The translations under genes were made by a program, and so were the position numbers. Below, piece after piece: positions 17,230 through 26,433 of a stretch of 42,100 bases of DNA; the stretch's first letter is position 1; every line of letters starts with the position of its first letter. The notes beneath the pieces are model-generated. The model was given only the letters and a program-made list of their open reading frames with translations. It made no database searches and was not told the origin of the DNA. Location of the stretch: positions 1-42,100 of the forward strand of contig CAZOMY010000025.1 in assembly GCA_964581115.1 (NCBI GenBank), in the 5' to 3' direction. This DNA comes from 2-02-FULL-55-14 sp964581115. Lineage in GTDB: Bacteria > Bacteroidota > Ignavibacteria > UBA10030.

Positions 17230-18002
17230 TGCGACGCGTGATCGTCTTGGCCGCGATCGGCGTCCTCGGAGTATCCGGATGCACGTCCACTCGCACGGTC
17301 GCGGTCGGGTCGGCGAGCGTTTCGTTCGAAGATGCGGTCGACCGTGCCGACGACGCCTACGATCGTCTCCAAAGCCTCTCAGCCGACGGAACGATCAGGA
17401 TCGAGACGCCGTCGCTCTCGCAAAGCGGGGATTTCCAGCTTGCCTTGCGAAAGCCCGACACCCTGCAGATCACGGTGGAAGGACCGTTCGGGATCCGCGT
17501 GGCACAAGCGATGATCACGCGGCGGTCCTTCCAGGCCTACAGCGCCCTCGAGAACAAGCTCTACGTTGCTGCGACCACGCCTGAGAATCTGCACAAGGCG
17601 CTCAAAATCGACCTGGCATTTGACGACATCCTCGCATTGTTCACTGGGGGGCGCGTTTTCGAAGCCGACCGGCGGACTCCCGACGCCGCGGGAGCCGACG
17701 GTGGAGATGCGTTTTTCCTCTTCAAGGACGGCGACCGATCACGTCGCTATGTCGTCGATCCGTCGACGTTGGCCCTCCGCAAGATCCAGGTCCTCGACCG
17801 CTACGGGACCATGACCTTTGAGCAGGCTTTCTCGGATCAGATCGCCATGGGTGACATCACCCTGCCGAAGACGGCGCGGGCCACGCTTCCCCAAAGGCGT
17901 CAGGTGATCACGCTCCGGTACGACGCCTTTCGACCGAACCCCGGCGACCTCCGATTCAGCTTCTCCCCTCCCGGCAACGCACGGCGCGTCGAGATCCAGT
18001 GA
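17229..18002 (+). CDS. LolB-like/DUF4292 outer membrane lipoprotein
   Basis: A 257-residue lipoprotein. The signal MRRVIVLAAIGVLGVSGC ends with a lipobox Cys18. The rest is a half-barrel of antiparallel strands typical of the DUF4292/LolA-LolB group: L(S)ADGTIRIETPSLSQSGDFQLALRKPD near residues 55-85, a GPFGIRVAQAMITRRSFQAY segment, and a C-terminal VITLRYDAF strand. LolB-like proteins insert lipoproteins into the outer membrane; in Bacteroidota DUF4292 is the recognised counterpart, but function here is inferred. The ATG overlaps the upstream TGA by one base. Its TGA overlaps the GTG of the next gene by four bases. Confidence 0.85.
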   Translation: MRRVIVLAAIGVLGVSGCTSTRTVAVGSASVSFEDAVDRADDAYDRLQSLSADGTIRIETPSLSQSGDFQLALRKPDTLQITVEGPFGIRVAQAMITRRSFQAYSALENKLYVAATTPENLHKALKIDLAFDDILALFTGGRVFEADRRTPDAAGADGGDAFFLFKDGDRSRRYVVDPSTLALRKIQVLDRYGTMTFEQAFSDQIAMGDITLPKTARATLPQRRQVITLRYDAFRPNPGDLRFSFSPPGNARRVEIQ

Positions 18003-19246
18003 AGCGATCGATCCATATCGCGCTCCTGGCTCTAGCCCTTGTCGCGTCGGCAGACGCACAGCGCAAGCCCACGGAACTGCAACGGCGCGAGCAGGAATTG
18101 CAGCGTCTGCGGAACGAAATCACGTCGTTCGAGAAGAAGCTGAAGGAGAGCGAGCGGCGCGAACGCACGACGCTCCAGCGGTTGGACGATCTCGAGGAAC
18201 AGAGCAAGCTCCTGGCGCAGTTGCTGCGTCAGCTACGGGAGGAAGAGCAGCAGCTGACGGCCGACATCCAGGAGGCCCGGTCGAGCATCGGCAGCCTCGA
18301 ACGCCAGGTCAACGAATTGACGTCGCATTACGCGGGTTGGGTGAGATCGGTCTACATGAACGGACGGGTCTACGACCTCGAATTGCTGTTCTCGTCGAGG
18401 TCGCTCAACCAACTGTCCATCCGCATTCAGTATCTGCGCCGATTCGCAGACCAGCGCGTGCGCGACCTCGAGGACCTCACGACGAAGAAGTCCGACCTGG
18501 AGCGACAGAATCAAGCCCTACAAACCAAACTGGCAAGCGAGCGGCGTCTGTTGGCGGAGAAGACGCGGGAGGAATCGCGACTGAAGCGAACGACGCTGGA
18601 GCGCCACGCGATGCTTCGCCAGGTTCGAAAGGACAAGAGAGCCTACGAGCAGGAACTGACGAAGCGGACGCAAGCCGTCCAGCGAGTCGAGCAGCTGATC
18701 GCCAACCTCATCGAGGCAGAACGGATCAAGAAAGAGCGCGAGGCGGAGGAACGGCGCAAGCGGGCCCTGGCCGATGCGCGCGCACCGAAGACCTCCCGGA
18801 CGCTACCGAAGCTCCCCACACCCGAGGCGAGGCCGGCCATGCCGTTCGCCGACCGGAAGGGCCGGTTGCGATGGCCGGTGACGAGCGGACGCATCCAGGC
18901 CAGGTTCGGCAACGTGACGCATCCCGTTCTGAAGACCGTCACACAGAACACCGGCATCGACATCGCCACGAGCGCGAACTCAACGGTCTACGCCGTTGCC
19001 GACGGTGAAGTGTCGGTGCTCTCCTTCATACCCGGCTTCGGCAACGTCCTCATCATCAATCACTACGACGGCTACCGGACGGTCTACGCGCATCTGGCGG
19101 ACGTGTTCGTGGCAGAGGATCAGCGCGTGACCGAGGGCATGGAGATCGCCAGGAGCGGTGAGACCGTCTCGGGGTCGGTTCTGCACTTCGAGATCTGGCA
19201 CGAGAAGGACAAGCAAAATCCGGAGACGTGGTTGGCCAACCGATAA
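17999..19246 (+). CDS. EnvC-like murein hydrolase activator with degenerate LytM domain
   Basis: A 415-residue periplasmic protein. A signal peptide (1-20) is followed by a long coiled coil (about 25-275), a basic Pro-rich linker and a C-terminal M23/LytM domain (about 285-415). The architecture is that of EnvC, which activates cell-wall amidases at division rather than cutting itself. Consistent with this, the first zinc ligand His of HxGxD is replaced by Asn (NTGIDIA, Asp retained) and HLHFE is VLHFE, while YAHL is kept. A catalytic M23 enzyme is therefore unlikely. A GTG start inside GTGA couples it to the LolB-like gene. No amidase gene is in the window. Confidence 0.92.
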   Translation: MKRSIHIALLALALVASADAQRKPTELQRREQELQRLRNEITSFEKKLKESERRERTTLQRLDDLEEQSKLLAQLLRQLREEEQQLTADIQEARSSIGSLERQVNELTSHYAGWVRSVYMNGRVYDLELLFSSRSLNQLSIRIQYLRRFADQRVRDLEDLTTKKSDLERQNQALQTKLASERRLLAEKTREESRLKRTTLERHAMLRQVRKDKRAYEQELTKRTQAVQRVEQLIANLIEAERIKKEREAEERRKRALADARAPKTSRTLPKLPTPEARPAMPFADRKGRLRWPVTSGRIQARFGNVTHPVLKTVTQNTGIDIATSANSTVYAVADGEVSVLSFIPGFGNVLIINHYDGYRTVYAHLADVFVAEDQRVTEGMEIARSGETVSGSVLHFEIWHEKDKQNPETWLANR

Positions 19247-19302
19247 GGTACCACATCCCACCGCCCCGGTAGATCCCTCGCCGGCGGCTCAAAACCCCAC
19301 GA

Positions 19303-20601
19303 TCATCGCAGCAGGAGCATTCTTTGCGTTCGTACCTCCTGCCTTCCATCGTCGCCCGACGCTACCAATCGACAGAGGTAGACACCGGTCGAGAGGTCCC
19401 GAGGTTCCCAACGGACCGTGCGGGTTCCCGGACCGATGAGACCATCGACCAAGTGACCCACTTCGCGGCCCATGAGGTCATGGACCTTTAATGAGACATG
19501 AGCGGTCCGGGGAAGTGTAAATGAGATCGCCGTTTCCGGATTGAACGGGTTGGGATGATTCTGGTGCAGGATGATCGTCTCCGGCACCACGTTCGGTCCG
19601 TCCACAGAAACGGAAGTGACGCGCGGATACAGGAACCCGGTGACCCGCGTCAAGACAGTGTCCCAATACGCATTCGGCGCCGGATTCCACATGCCGTTCG
19701 CCACTCCGTAGAACTCATGCGGTGCACCGATGACGAAGTAGGTGGCATGAGCGATGCCGAGGTTCGTCAAGCGCCGATGGATCGGGTCGCTGCCATGGGT
19801 GGCCGGGAGCAACGGATTGTTGAACGGCGACCCGACGCCGTACGGAACGACGATGTCGGCCGTTCCATGGATCAACAGGACCGGGATGGCATCGGTGGCG
19901 GCGATGAGTGTGGTATCTTTGATGGCTCCCCACAACGACACGACGGCATTCGGAAGGCCTCCACCCGTGTTGGACGGCTCGATCGCATCGAAGCCCCCGA
20001 GGTCCGGACCGTCATCCAACGTCGGCGGGAAGTGGGAGATCGCTTGTGTCTCGGCCGGTCTTTCAGCCGATGTGTTCATGTAGATCACCTGCAGGCCGAT
20101 GAAGGCGCCGGCGCTGCTCCCCAGCACGAAGATCTTGTTCGTGTCGATCTTCAGGCTAGAAGCATTTGCCCGTAGGTGCCGGATGGCCGCACGTCCATCC
20201 TGCAACCCGCGATACACCGCTCTCGCGCCGCTGACGGCGCTTGATGCGTTCATGCCAAGCCGGTACTGGGCGGTGGCGGTGACATATCCTTTGGCTGCAA
20301 AGGTACGGCAGAACGCGATCATGTCGTCATGATCTTTGTTCCCGCTGACAAAAGCCCCACCATGGAAACACAGGAGCATGGGGCGCTTGAGTTCACTGTC
20401 GCCGACAGGTTGAAAGATGTGCATCTTCAGATTGACCGACTGAGTGGCACTCTCGCCGGCATACGGTGACTGCAGTTGCGGCGCTGTTGCGTAGACACGA
20501 TCGACGTCGGACTGCTGAACGCTGAAAAGCGAATCGAGATAGCGTTGCTGTGAGTAGCCGAGCAGAGTGACCGTGACCAGGAGGAAGGTCAAGAGCTTCA
20601 T
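19303..20601 (-). CDS. Secreted alpha/beta-hydrolase esterase with T9SS C-terminal domain
   Basis: A 432-residue exported enzyme. After a signal peptide (1-17) comes a carboxylesterase-type alpha/beta-hydrolase domain. The HGG oxyanion motif is at 80-82, nucleophile Ser163 in GSSAG, Asp249 in HGTAD and His295 in PHEFYG. It resembles the esterase_D/BD-FAE group that removes acyl groups from polysaccharides, but the substrate is not known. The last 85 residues are a type A T9SS domain (NHPNPFNPETAISFTLP...STGVYLCRL...MLLLR). The ATG at 20601 follows AGGAGA by eight bases. It is the last gene of the long minus-strand surface-protein run and converges with the EnvC-like gene. Confidence 0.92.
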   Translation of the reverse strand: MKLLTFLLVTVTLLGYSQQRYLDSLFSVQQSDVDRVYATAPQLQSPYAGESATQSVNLKMHIFQPVGDSELKRPMLLCFHGGAFVSGNKDHDDMIAFCRTFAAKGYVTATAQYRLGMNASSAVSGARAVYRGLQDGRAAIRHLRANASSLKIDTNKIFVLGSSAGAFIGLQVIYMNTSAERPAETQAISHFPPTLDDGPDLGGFDAIEPSNTGGGLPNAVVSLWGAIKDTTLIAATDAIPVLLIHGTADIVVPYGVGSPFNNPLLPATHGSDPIHRRLTNLGIAHATYFVIGAPHEFYGVANGMWNPAPNAYWDTVLTRVTGFLYPRVTSVSVDGPNVVPETIILHQNHPNPFNPETAISFTLPRTAHVSLKVHDLMGREVGHLVDGLIGPGTRTVRWEPRDLSTGVYLCRLVASGDDGRQEVRTQRMLLLR

Positions 20602-20816
20602 GGCATACTCTCCTGTTGATGTCTGTGCACGCGGTATTTGCGGACAACGAGACATGATACGAATCTCGTCTTCTCATTGCTGAGAATCTGAACAGTCGCT
20701 CGTTGCGAAGAAGGGTCGGAGGCAAGACTCAACGTTGGCGGAGTGCAGCGCGCAGGATCGCCCCATCCACCTTGCCGCCGGGGTCCGGTCCATCATGATG
20801 CGGGGTCAGTCCGCTC

Positions 20817-22466
20817 TCACGGTTTCAGATAGAGCACCGTCGGCGAGTTCAGGTAGACCCACACACCCATACCCGGCGTGATCGTGGAAGGATTGTAGTA
20901 GCCGCTGGATTGATAGCCATAGATGGTCCCGGGCGCGATCGCGCCGGGAGGATCCGAGCGGATGCTCGCCACCGGAACAGCGATCGAGAGCGAACCGAGC
21001 AGAGCCCATCCCGGCGCGGTCGTCATGATCACTCCGGCTGAATCAAAGGTGGCGCCGGCGATCGAGATCGTAGCGGGGTTGTCGTAGTACGCCCAGTATC
21101 CTTGACCGGGCTCCAGAAGGGCCGGAGCAACGTAGGAGAGGCCGCTGTAGCCGTAGATCGTCCCCGGCGACACTCCGGCGAAGACGACGGACGGCGACCG
21201 ATCAGCCGGCACGCGGGGAAGCGAGACCATGTTCCATCCGGCATTGAGCGTCAGCGGTTGGCTCTCGCGCCATACCGCCAGCGCAGGGATGTTCTGCCCT
21301 CCGGCTTGCGTGAAGAATCCGCCGGCGATGATCTCTTCGGCTGAGACCTCCACAGCATACACGGATAGGTTCATACCCGACCCGAGTCGCTTCCACGTCG
21401 TGCCCTGCAAGAAAGCAATGCTGTTGGCGGCCGTGGACCCAGCCAGACTGTACAACCCGCCCGCAACGAGTTCGGCACCCCGATAGCCGAGTGAATATAC
21501 CGAGCTATTGATCCCGCCCGCGACCTCCTGCCACGCTGTGCCCGTCCATCGGCCGATCGCGCGCACCTGCGTTGCACCCGACGCCGTGAAGAAGCCACCG
21601 GCGGTCAGCTCGGAACCCGAGGCCGCCAACGCAAAGACGGTGTTGTCGAAGCCGCTTCCCAAGCCCGACCATGTTGAACCGTTCCAGACAGCCAGGCGGG
21701 AAGCCGATCCCGGACCGGCCGTCGTGAAGGCTCCTCCGACCACCAGATCTGACTGCCAGACGGCGAGGGCCGCGACCGTGTTGTTGACGCCGCCACCAAG
21801 CTCACTCCACGATGATCCGTTGTAGATCGCCAGCCGTTCGCACGGTGAACCGTCGACCCCCGTGAACGTGCCCCCGGCGACCAGCATGCCGTTCCACGAG
21901 ATGAGCGCATTGACCTGCGGGTCGGGCAACATCGCCCCGCCACCCGTGAATCCGACTCCCGGGCCCACGGGCTCCCAGGCCGACCCGTTCCATCGGGCAA
22001 CATTGCCGACCGTAGAACCCCCCGCGCTTGAGAACCTTCCGCCGGCGTACAGCATTCCGTTGTGCATGGCGAGGGCCAGGACCGCCCCGTTCATTCCCGA
22101 TCCGAGCGGCGTCCAGCCGGCGCCGTTCCAGCGCGCGATGTTGTTGGCCGGAACTCCCCCGGCGGATGTGAAGGCGCCTCCCACCACCAGATTTCCCGAG
22201 CTGTCCCTCGTCAACGCATAGACCTGAGCAAGTGACGCTCCATTGGACAGTCCCCCGCCAAGGGCCGACCAACTGCCGACAAGTGAGTCATCGGTCATGA
22301 TCCGGGTCGTCCGGGTCACGACCAGATGACGGGGGATCTTCCCGGAGATCCCACGGACCCGCATATAGTCGTCGATAGACCCAAGGCGGGATTGAGCGTC
22401 GGCATGAGACCCCAGCAGAAGAAGCGCGCCGAGGGTCCGTCGAAGATGTCTGTGCCATGTCGCCAT
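20817..22466 (-). CDS. Exported beta-propeller-like repeat protein with GWN-type C-terminal module
   Basis: A 549-residue exported protein. Following a signal peptide (about 1-25) there are about seven repeats of roughly 45 residues with the pattern V.AL....(D/G)LVAGG.FT.AGG......A.WNG..W..LG.G, the delta-60/kelch-like unit expected to form a beta-propeller. The last 141 residues (DNA 20817-21242) are the two-half module described in the findings: GWNMVSLPR, GTIYGY, PGQGYWAYY and then WALLGSLS, GTIYGY, PGMGVWVYL. There is no NPFNP domain. The ATG at 22466 lies five bases after the stop codon of the preceding gene; a GTG at 22502 is the alternative. Role unknown; adhesion or carbohydrate binding is possible. 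Confidence 0.85.
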   Translation of the reverse strand: MATWHRHLRRTLGALLLLGSHADAQSRLGSIDDYMRVRGISGKIPRHLVVTRTTRIMTDDSLVGSWSALGGGLSNGASLAQVYALTRDSSGNLVVGGAFTSAGGVPANNIARWNGAGWTPLGSGMNGAVLALAMHNGMLYAGGRFSSAGGSTVGNVARWNGSAWEPVGPGVGFTGGGAMLPDPQVNALISWNGMLVAGGTFTGVDGSPCERLAIYNGSSWSELGGGVNNTVAALAVWQSDLVVGGAFTTAGPGSASRLAVWNGSTWSGLGSGFDNTVFALAASGSELTAGGFFTASGATQVRAIGRWTGTAWQEVAGGINSSVYSLGYRGAELVAGGLYSLAGSTAANSIAFLQGTTWKRLGSGMNLSVYAVEVSAEEIIAGGFFTQAGGQNIPALAVWRESQPLTLNAGWNMVSLPRVPADRSPSVVFAGVSPGTIYGYSGLSYVAPALLEPGQGYWAYYDNPATISIAGATFDSAGVIMTTAPGWALLGSLSIAVPVASIRSDPPGAIAPGTIYGYQSSGYYNPSTITPGMGVWVYLNSPTVLYLKP

Positions 22467-22471
22467 GGGAT

Positions 22472-24415
22472 TCAATTGCTGGCGCGAAGAATGAGTGTGC
22501 ACGGCTCTCGGACGAACAACCAGTATCCCCGTCCCGGCTGGATCGAGCTGGGCGGGCGGTAGCCCATGTTGAATTCATACAGCGTTCCAGGTTCGATCAC
22601 ATCGGGCGGAACGCTGTGCAATTCTGCCACCGGCCTGGCGATGGAGACCGACCCGAAGAGAACCCATCGAGGAGCTGTAGGGACTATGAATCCTACGCTG
22701 TCAATGTCGTCTCCGATGATGGTGTTGACGGCAGCCGAGGGGTAGTACGCCCAATAGCCCTGGCCGGAGACCAACACTACTTCGGACGAGTAATAGCCCG
22801 CGGCGTAGCCGTAGATTGTGCCGGGTTCGGCTCCCGGGAAGAGCTGCGTTGCAACATACGATTCGGCCCTTCGCGGCACCGACACCAGATTCCAGCCTTC
22901 CGCGAGCGCGATCGACGTACCCGTGGAAACGATGTTCCGGAAGACGGCCAGTCTCTGGTCCAGGAACCCAAGGGTAACGAGGTCCGGCCGCCGGTTCATG
23001 TCGAGGTCAACGGCCACGACCCCGCGAACCGGGAACTCTTGGGGTAGAAAGACCGCGTGGTCGAATCCGATCGTGCCGCTGGTGTCGCTGACATTCGCCG
23101 CAACGGTCAGCACGCCGGTGTTGAGATGTCCCGCCGCCAGGTCGGGCCTTTCGTCTGCGTCGAGACCTGCCAGCGCGATGTCGCTGACCGGACCGTACAC
23201 CGGTATCGCGATCGAAGATCGGTACGTCGAGTCCGGAGTTGTTCCGGAGTGCGGAAACAGATACAGGACGGAAGAGAGATCGGAGCCGACCAACATGTCG
23301 AGATGACCGTCTCCGTTCACGTCGCCGAAGAGAAGACTTGACGGTTGCAGAAGGCAACCGATCCGATACTGCAGCGAGACGCTGTCCGGCAGGAGGTCCA
23401 TGACCCGATATGCCGCGATACTGTCATCGGATGCCGTTCCGACGAAGATCTCCGGCCGACCGTCGGCATCGGCATCGGCGGCGGCGACCACTCTGGGGTA
23501 ATCTCTGGTCTCGATCCTCAACCCTGGATTCATCGAGATGGAGCCCGGGACGCTGGTATTCCTGTAGATGGCGAAGGAATGATCCTCCCGCACCGTCAGA
23601 ACGACGTCCGGCCGTCCATCGGCGTCAACGTCGGCCACGGCAATGCTCTTGCCTCCGATCGCAGACGCGACGTCGACCCGGCCAGGGAAGAAGAGATACC
23701 CGGCTGAGCTCTCATTCCGATAGATCGAGATGTACGGAGACAAGCGCGGGGCCACTACGAGGTCGAGCCGTGCGTCCCCGTCGAGATCGGCGATCTCAAT
23801 ATCCTCCGGATAGAAGCCGCTCGATAGATCGGCATCTTCGGAGAAGCCCAGCGTGCCGAGTGAGTCGACCGTGTTGCGGAGGAGCGCGACCGACGATCCC
23901 GTGAGGTTCACGACTGCAAGGTCTTGACGCCCGTCACCGTCGAGGTCGGCGGCCACCGCACGATACGGTCCCTGGCCGATCGAAGATGGGGTCAGAGCAA
24001 GCCTGAAGGAGCTGGTATCGATCACTCCCAGTCCGCGATAGCTGGGAAGGAAGGGAAGGCGAAAGGTCGCGGACAATCCGTCGCTGACCACGGTTACCAT
24101 GCCGTACGAAGAGCCGGACGGCACGATGACAGAAAGCTGTGTCGAACTTGCCGCGACGATCGGAGCACGAACACCGCCTACGAAAACGGCATTGCCTTCG
24201 GCGGCCGGATCGAATCCCGACCCGTTGATCACGACGGTGCTACCGGCGACCGCCGCCCGTGGGGCCACATCAAAGATCACGGGCTGTTGTCCGGCCAGCG
24301 GCGCGGTTGCATACCAAAGGGCTATGGCGAGCGCCCGCAGTAGCCTCAAGCGCGCACTGCCCCGCCCATCCGGCTCCGCGCTCCGGACATCGCTCCCGTC
24401 GGTCAGGAAGATCAT
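22472..24415 (-). CDS. Exported IPT/TIG and FG-GAP repeat protein with GWN-type C-terminal module
   Basis: A 647-residue exported protein. A signal peptide (hydrophobic stretch about residues 25-40) precedes an IPT/TIG immunoglobulin-like domain (about 45-120, PVIFDVAPRAAVAGSTVVINGSGF). From about 140 to 500 it has roughly seven FG-GAP/VCBS units with D.DGD.R.DL (for example AADLDGDGRQDLAVVN), likely an integrin-like calcium-binding propeller. The final 132 residues (DNA 22472-22870) are the two-half GWN module (GWNLVSVPR, GTIYGY, GQGYWAYY; WVLFGSVS, GTLYEF, PGRGYWLFV). No NPFNP domain follows. It sits 33 bases from the upstream gene and five from the downstream one, so co-transcription is likely. 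Confidence 0.87.
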   Translation of the reverse strand: MIFLTDGSDVRSAEPDGRGSARLRLLRALAIALWYATAPLAGQQPVIFDVAPRAAVAGSTVVINGSGFDPAAEGNAVFVGGVRAPIVAASSTQLSVIVPSGSSYGMVTVVSDGLSATFRLPFLPSYRGLGVIDTSSFRLALTPSSIGQGPYRAVAADLDGDGRQDLAVVNLTGSSVALLRNTVDSLGTLGFSEDADLSSGFYPEDIEIADLDGDARLDLVVAPRLSPYISIYRNESSAGYLFFPGRVDVASAIGGKSIAVADVDADGRPDVVLTVREDHSFAIYRNTSVPGSISMNPGLRIETRDYPRVVAAADADADGRPEIFVGTASDDSIAAYRVMDLLPDSVSLQYRIGCLLQPSSLLFGDVNGDGHLDMLVGSDLSSVLYLFPHSGTTPDSTYRSSIAIPVYGPVSDIALAGLDADERPDLAAGHLNTGVLTVAANVSDTSGTIGFDHAVFLPQEFPVRGVVAVDLDMNRRPDLVTLGFLDQRLAVFRNIVSTGTSIALAEGWNLVSVPRRAESYVATQLFPGAEPGTIYGYAAGYYSSEVVLVSGQGYWAYYPSAAVNTIIGDDIDSVGFIVPTAPRWVLFGSVSIARPVAELHSVPPDVIEPGTLYEFNMGYRPPSSIQPGRGYWLFVREPCTLILRASN

Positions 24416-24448
24416 GCGTCATTACCCGGCGTTGGCCCGACAACGCGC

Positions 24449-24985
24449 TTATGGCGAAGCCGGAAGAGACGGTCGCCCAAGGACGATGAAGACCCTGTTG
24501 CCCGGGATCGAGTCGAGCGCAATGGACGTCGTGGACCGCATGTCGACCTCGCGGAATCCATTGCCCGCGCGGTAGGCGAGCGTTGCCCGCCCGAACAGAT
24601 CCTTCACCTCCCGCGGCCAGCTGAATGTCATCGGATAGAATTCCAGGGTCGGTTGAGCGCGAACGACGAACGTGTCAAGTTGCGTGGGCGACCTCATGGG
24701 CCGATAATCAACATAGCCGTCAAACCCCGCCAGTCGCCCCTTCTGGCGCAGCGGGTCGAGCACCCGGATGTCGAATGCCGGAACATCGGGGACCGGCGGG
24801 ATCGGGTACTCACCAAGCGAGGCGTCGAACCCCGTCGACGCCAGGGCATGCACCCCGATGCGCACAGTATTGGCGTTGCCTTCCCGGTCGGCGACATGCA
24901 ACACCACAACGGCACTGTCCTGAGCTTGCGAAGCCGAGCCGGCAACGAGCAGCATCAGCATCGCCACGATCTGTCGGACGAACAT
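24449..24985 (-). CDS. Small exported protein consisting of the shared N-terminal module
   Basis: A 178-residue exported protein. After a signal peptide (MFVRQIVAMLMLLVAGSASQAQ) nearly the whole chain is a module also found at the N-termini of the next two upstream genes: an IGVH strand near residue 43, a PIPPVPDVPAFDIRV segment (61-75), a D.F.V..QP strand (103-112) and a FSW motif (120-122). It has no sorting domain and so may stay in the periplasm or associate with a partner. No named family recognised. It lies 22 bases after the 429-residue gene and 33 before the FG-GAP gene. Confidence 0.78.
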   Translation of the reverse strand: MFVRQIVAMLMLLVAGSASQAQDSAVVVLHVADREGNANTVRIGVHALASTGFDASLGEYPIPPVPDVPAFDIRVLDPLRQKGRLAGFDGYVDYRPMRSPTQLDTFVVRAQPTLEFYPMTFSWPREVKDLFGRATLAYRAGNGFREVDMRSTTSIALDSIPGNRVFIVLGRPSLPASP

Positions 24986-25007
24986 AGCAATCCTTTGACG
25001 TTTCGTG

Positions 25008-26297
25008 TCAGCGAATGAGCAGTGCGGTTCGAATCGCTGTCTGTGCGCCGGCCTCGAGCCGGATCACGTACATTCCGCTCGGCAACCCCGCCGCGTTCCA
25101 TTCCACCTGATGCACGCCGACGGGGCGCACGGCCTCTAGAATGGTCGCAACGCGACGGCCTAGAAGATCGAAGGCCTCGACCCGAACGGGTGATTCCTGT
25201 TCGACGGAGAACCGAACGATCGTCGACGGGTTGAACGGATTCGGATAGTTCTGCTCGAGCCCGAACGTTACAGGCCGTTCCGATCCGGCTTCGACGCTCG
25301 TCGTACTCTGGAGGCCGAAGACGAACTCGCCCAACTGACTGAAGCCGGCATTGATCACACCATCCGCGACGGAGGTCGCAAGCGGGGCGAACGCGCCCGA
25401 ACCTTCAGCCGCCCGCCAGTAGACGGTCACCTTCGAAGGATCGGTGATGCCGCTGGGAAAACCGTTCTGGTTGAAGGCGATGGATCCGGAGAGGTTCAGG
25501 ATGCCCACGGATCGAAAGACCCAACGGTATGGAACCAACCCGCCTGCAGGAGCCGGACCCGTGAAGGAGACGTTGGCTGGGGCATTGGTATACCGATTCG
25601 ACTGAAGCAATCCCGTGCCGTTGAGTGCCGAGACCGACACGGACACATGCGGCAGGTTGTAGGCGACATTGAACGGGACCACTCCCGTTCCGGTGACGAG
25701 TCGTGTACTCGAAGCGATCGGAGCGGACGAAGGCTTGGCGCCGCTCTTCACAATGAGAACATTGACGGCATTCCCGGCAGGATCGGCCGGGATCTCGACG
25801 AAGGACTCCGTGAGCATGTTCGTCGGTGCAAACTGGTTGCCGCCGAGCGGACGGATCTCCCATGCGTGGCCGTAACGGGCCAGGTCGGATGGCCATTGGA
25901 TGTAGGTGGTGCGCTTGACCAAGCCGGCATCGGGACCGTCGGAGCGCAGCTGCACCTGGAAGCTGTCGACCTGCATCGAGTCGCGGAAGTCGCGGACATC
26001 CTTGAAGGTGCCGCTTCCCAGTCCGAATGGATAGGTGCCGTCGCGGTTCGGAATGGTCCGGAAGCGGGCATCGAGGATGTACTCCGGCGGCAACGGGGGA
26101 GCCAGCGATTCGAGAAAAGGCCCGAGAAGCGTGTCGCGGTCGACGCCGAAGGTGGACTGGGGATGGACTCCCAGTTCCGTTGCGTACAAGGCCGATCCGT
26201 TGCGAAAGAGGATGGGAACGACGAAGGATGAAGACTGCGAGAAGGCCTCGCCGGCCCAAAGGACCGAGAGAGCCGCCATGAGCGACAAGCGTTTCAT
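25008..26297 (-). CDS. Exported protein: shared N-terminal module plus T9SS C-terminal domain
   Basis: A 429-residue exported protein of unknown function. Signal peptide 1-21 (MKRLSLMAALSVLWAGEAFS). Residues about 25-195 are the module shared with the neighbouring 178- and 772-residue proteins (ELGVHPQ, PPLPPEYILDARF, VRDFRDSMQVDSFQVQL, IQWPSDLARYGHAWEI). Residues about 200-335 are a beta-rich segment, and the last 85 are a type A T9SS sorting domain (NYPNPFNPSTIVRF...SGMYVIRLEAG...LLIR). The start at 26297 gives a clean signal peptide, although no Shine-Dalgarno site precedes it. A strong hairpin separates it from the 772-residue gene upstream. Confidence 0.86.
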   Translation of the reverse strand: MKRLSLMAALSVLWAGEAFSQSSSFVVPILFRNGSALYATELGVHPQSTFGVDRDTLLGPFLESLAPPLPPEYILDARFRTIPNRDGTYPFGLGSGTFKDVRDFRDSMQVDSFQVQLRSDGPDAGLVKRTTYIQWPSDLARYGHAWEIRPLGGNQFAPTNMLTESFVEIPADPAGNAVNVLIVKSGAKPSSAPIASSTRLVTGTGVVPFNVAYNLPHVSVSVSALNGTGLLQSNRYTNAPANVSFTGPAPAGGLVPYRWVFRSVGILNLSGSIAFNQNGFPSGITDPSKVTVYWRAAEGSGAFAPLATSVADGVINAGFSQLGEFVFGLQSTTSVEAGSERPVTFGLEQNYPNPFNPSTIVRFSVEQESPVRVEAFDLLGRRVATILEAVRPVGVHQVEWNAAGLPSGMYVIRLEAGAQTAIRTALLIR

Positions 26298-26357
26298 GAG
26301 AACCGTGAACGTGGGAATGGTGATGGATGTCGGGGCTGGTCCGATGCAGCGACAACA

Positions 26358-26399
26358 CGCTCCGCCCCGCCCGTTCGAGAAGACGGAACGGGCGGAGCG
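26358..26399 (-). terminator. Strong intergenic hairpin, possible terminator or attenuator
   Basis: On the minus strand CGCTCC then GCCCGTTC (26399-26386) pairs with GAACGGGC (26376-26369) and GGAGCG (26363-26358), a 14-bp GC-rich stem with one 5-base bulge. It is followed by TGTTGTCG. It lies between the 772-residue and 429-residue genes, so it could terminate most transcripts or protect the upstream message. The T tract is weak. Confidence 0.5.
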
Positions 26400-26433
26400 G
26401 AGTCGGTATCTCGTTTCACACAACGACGACCGC

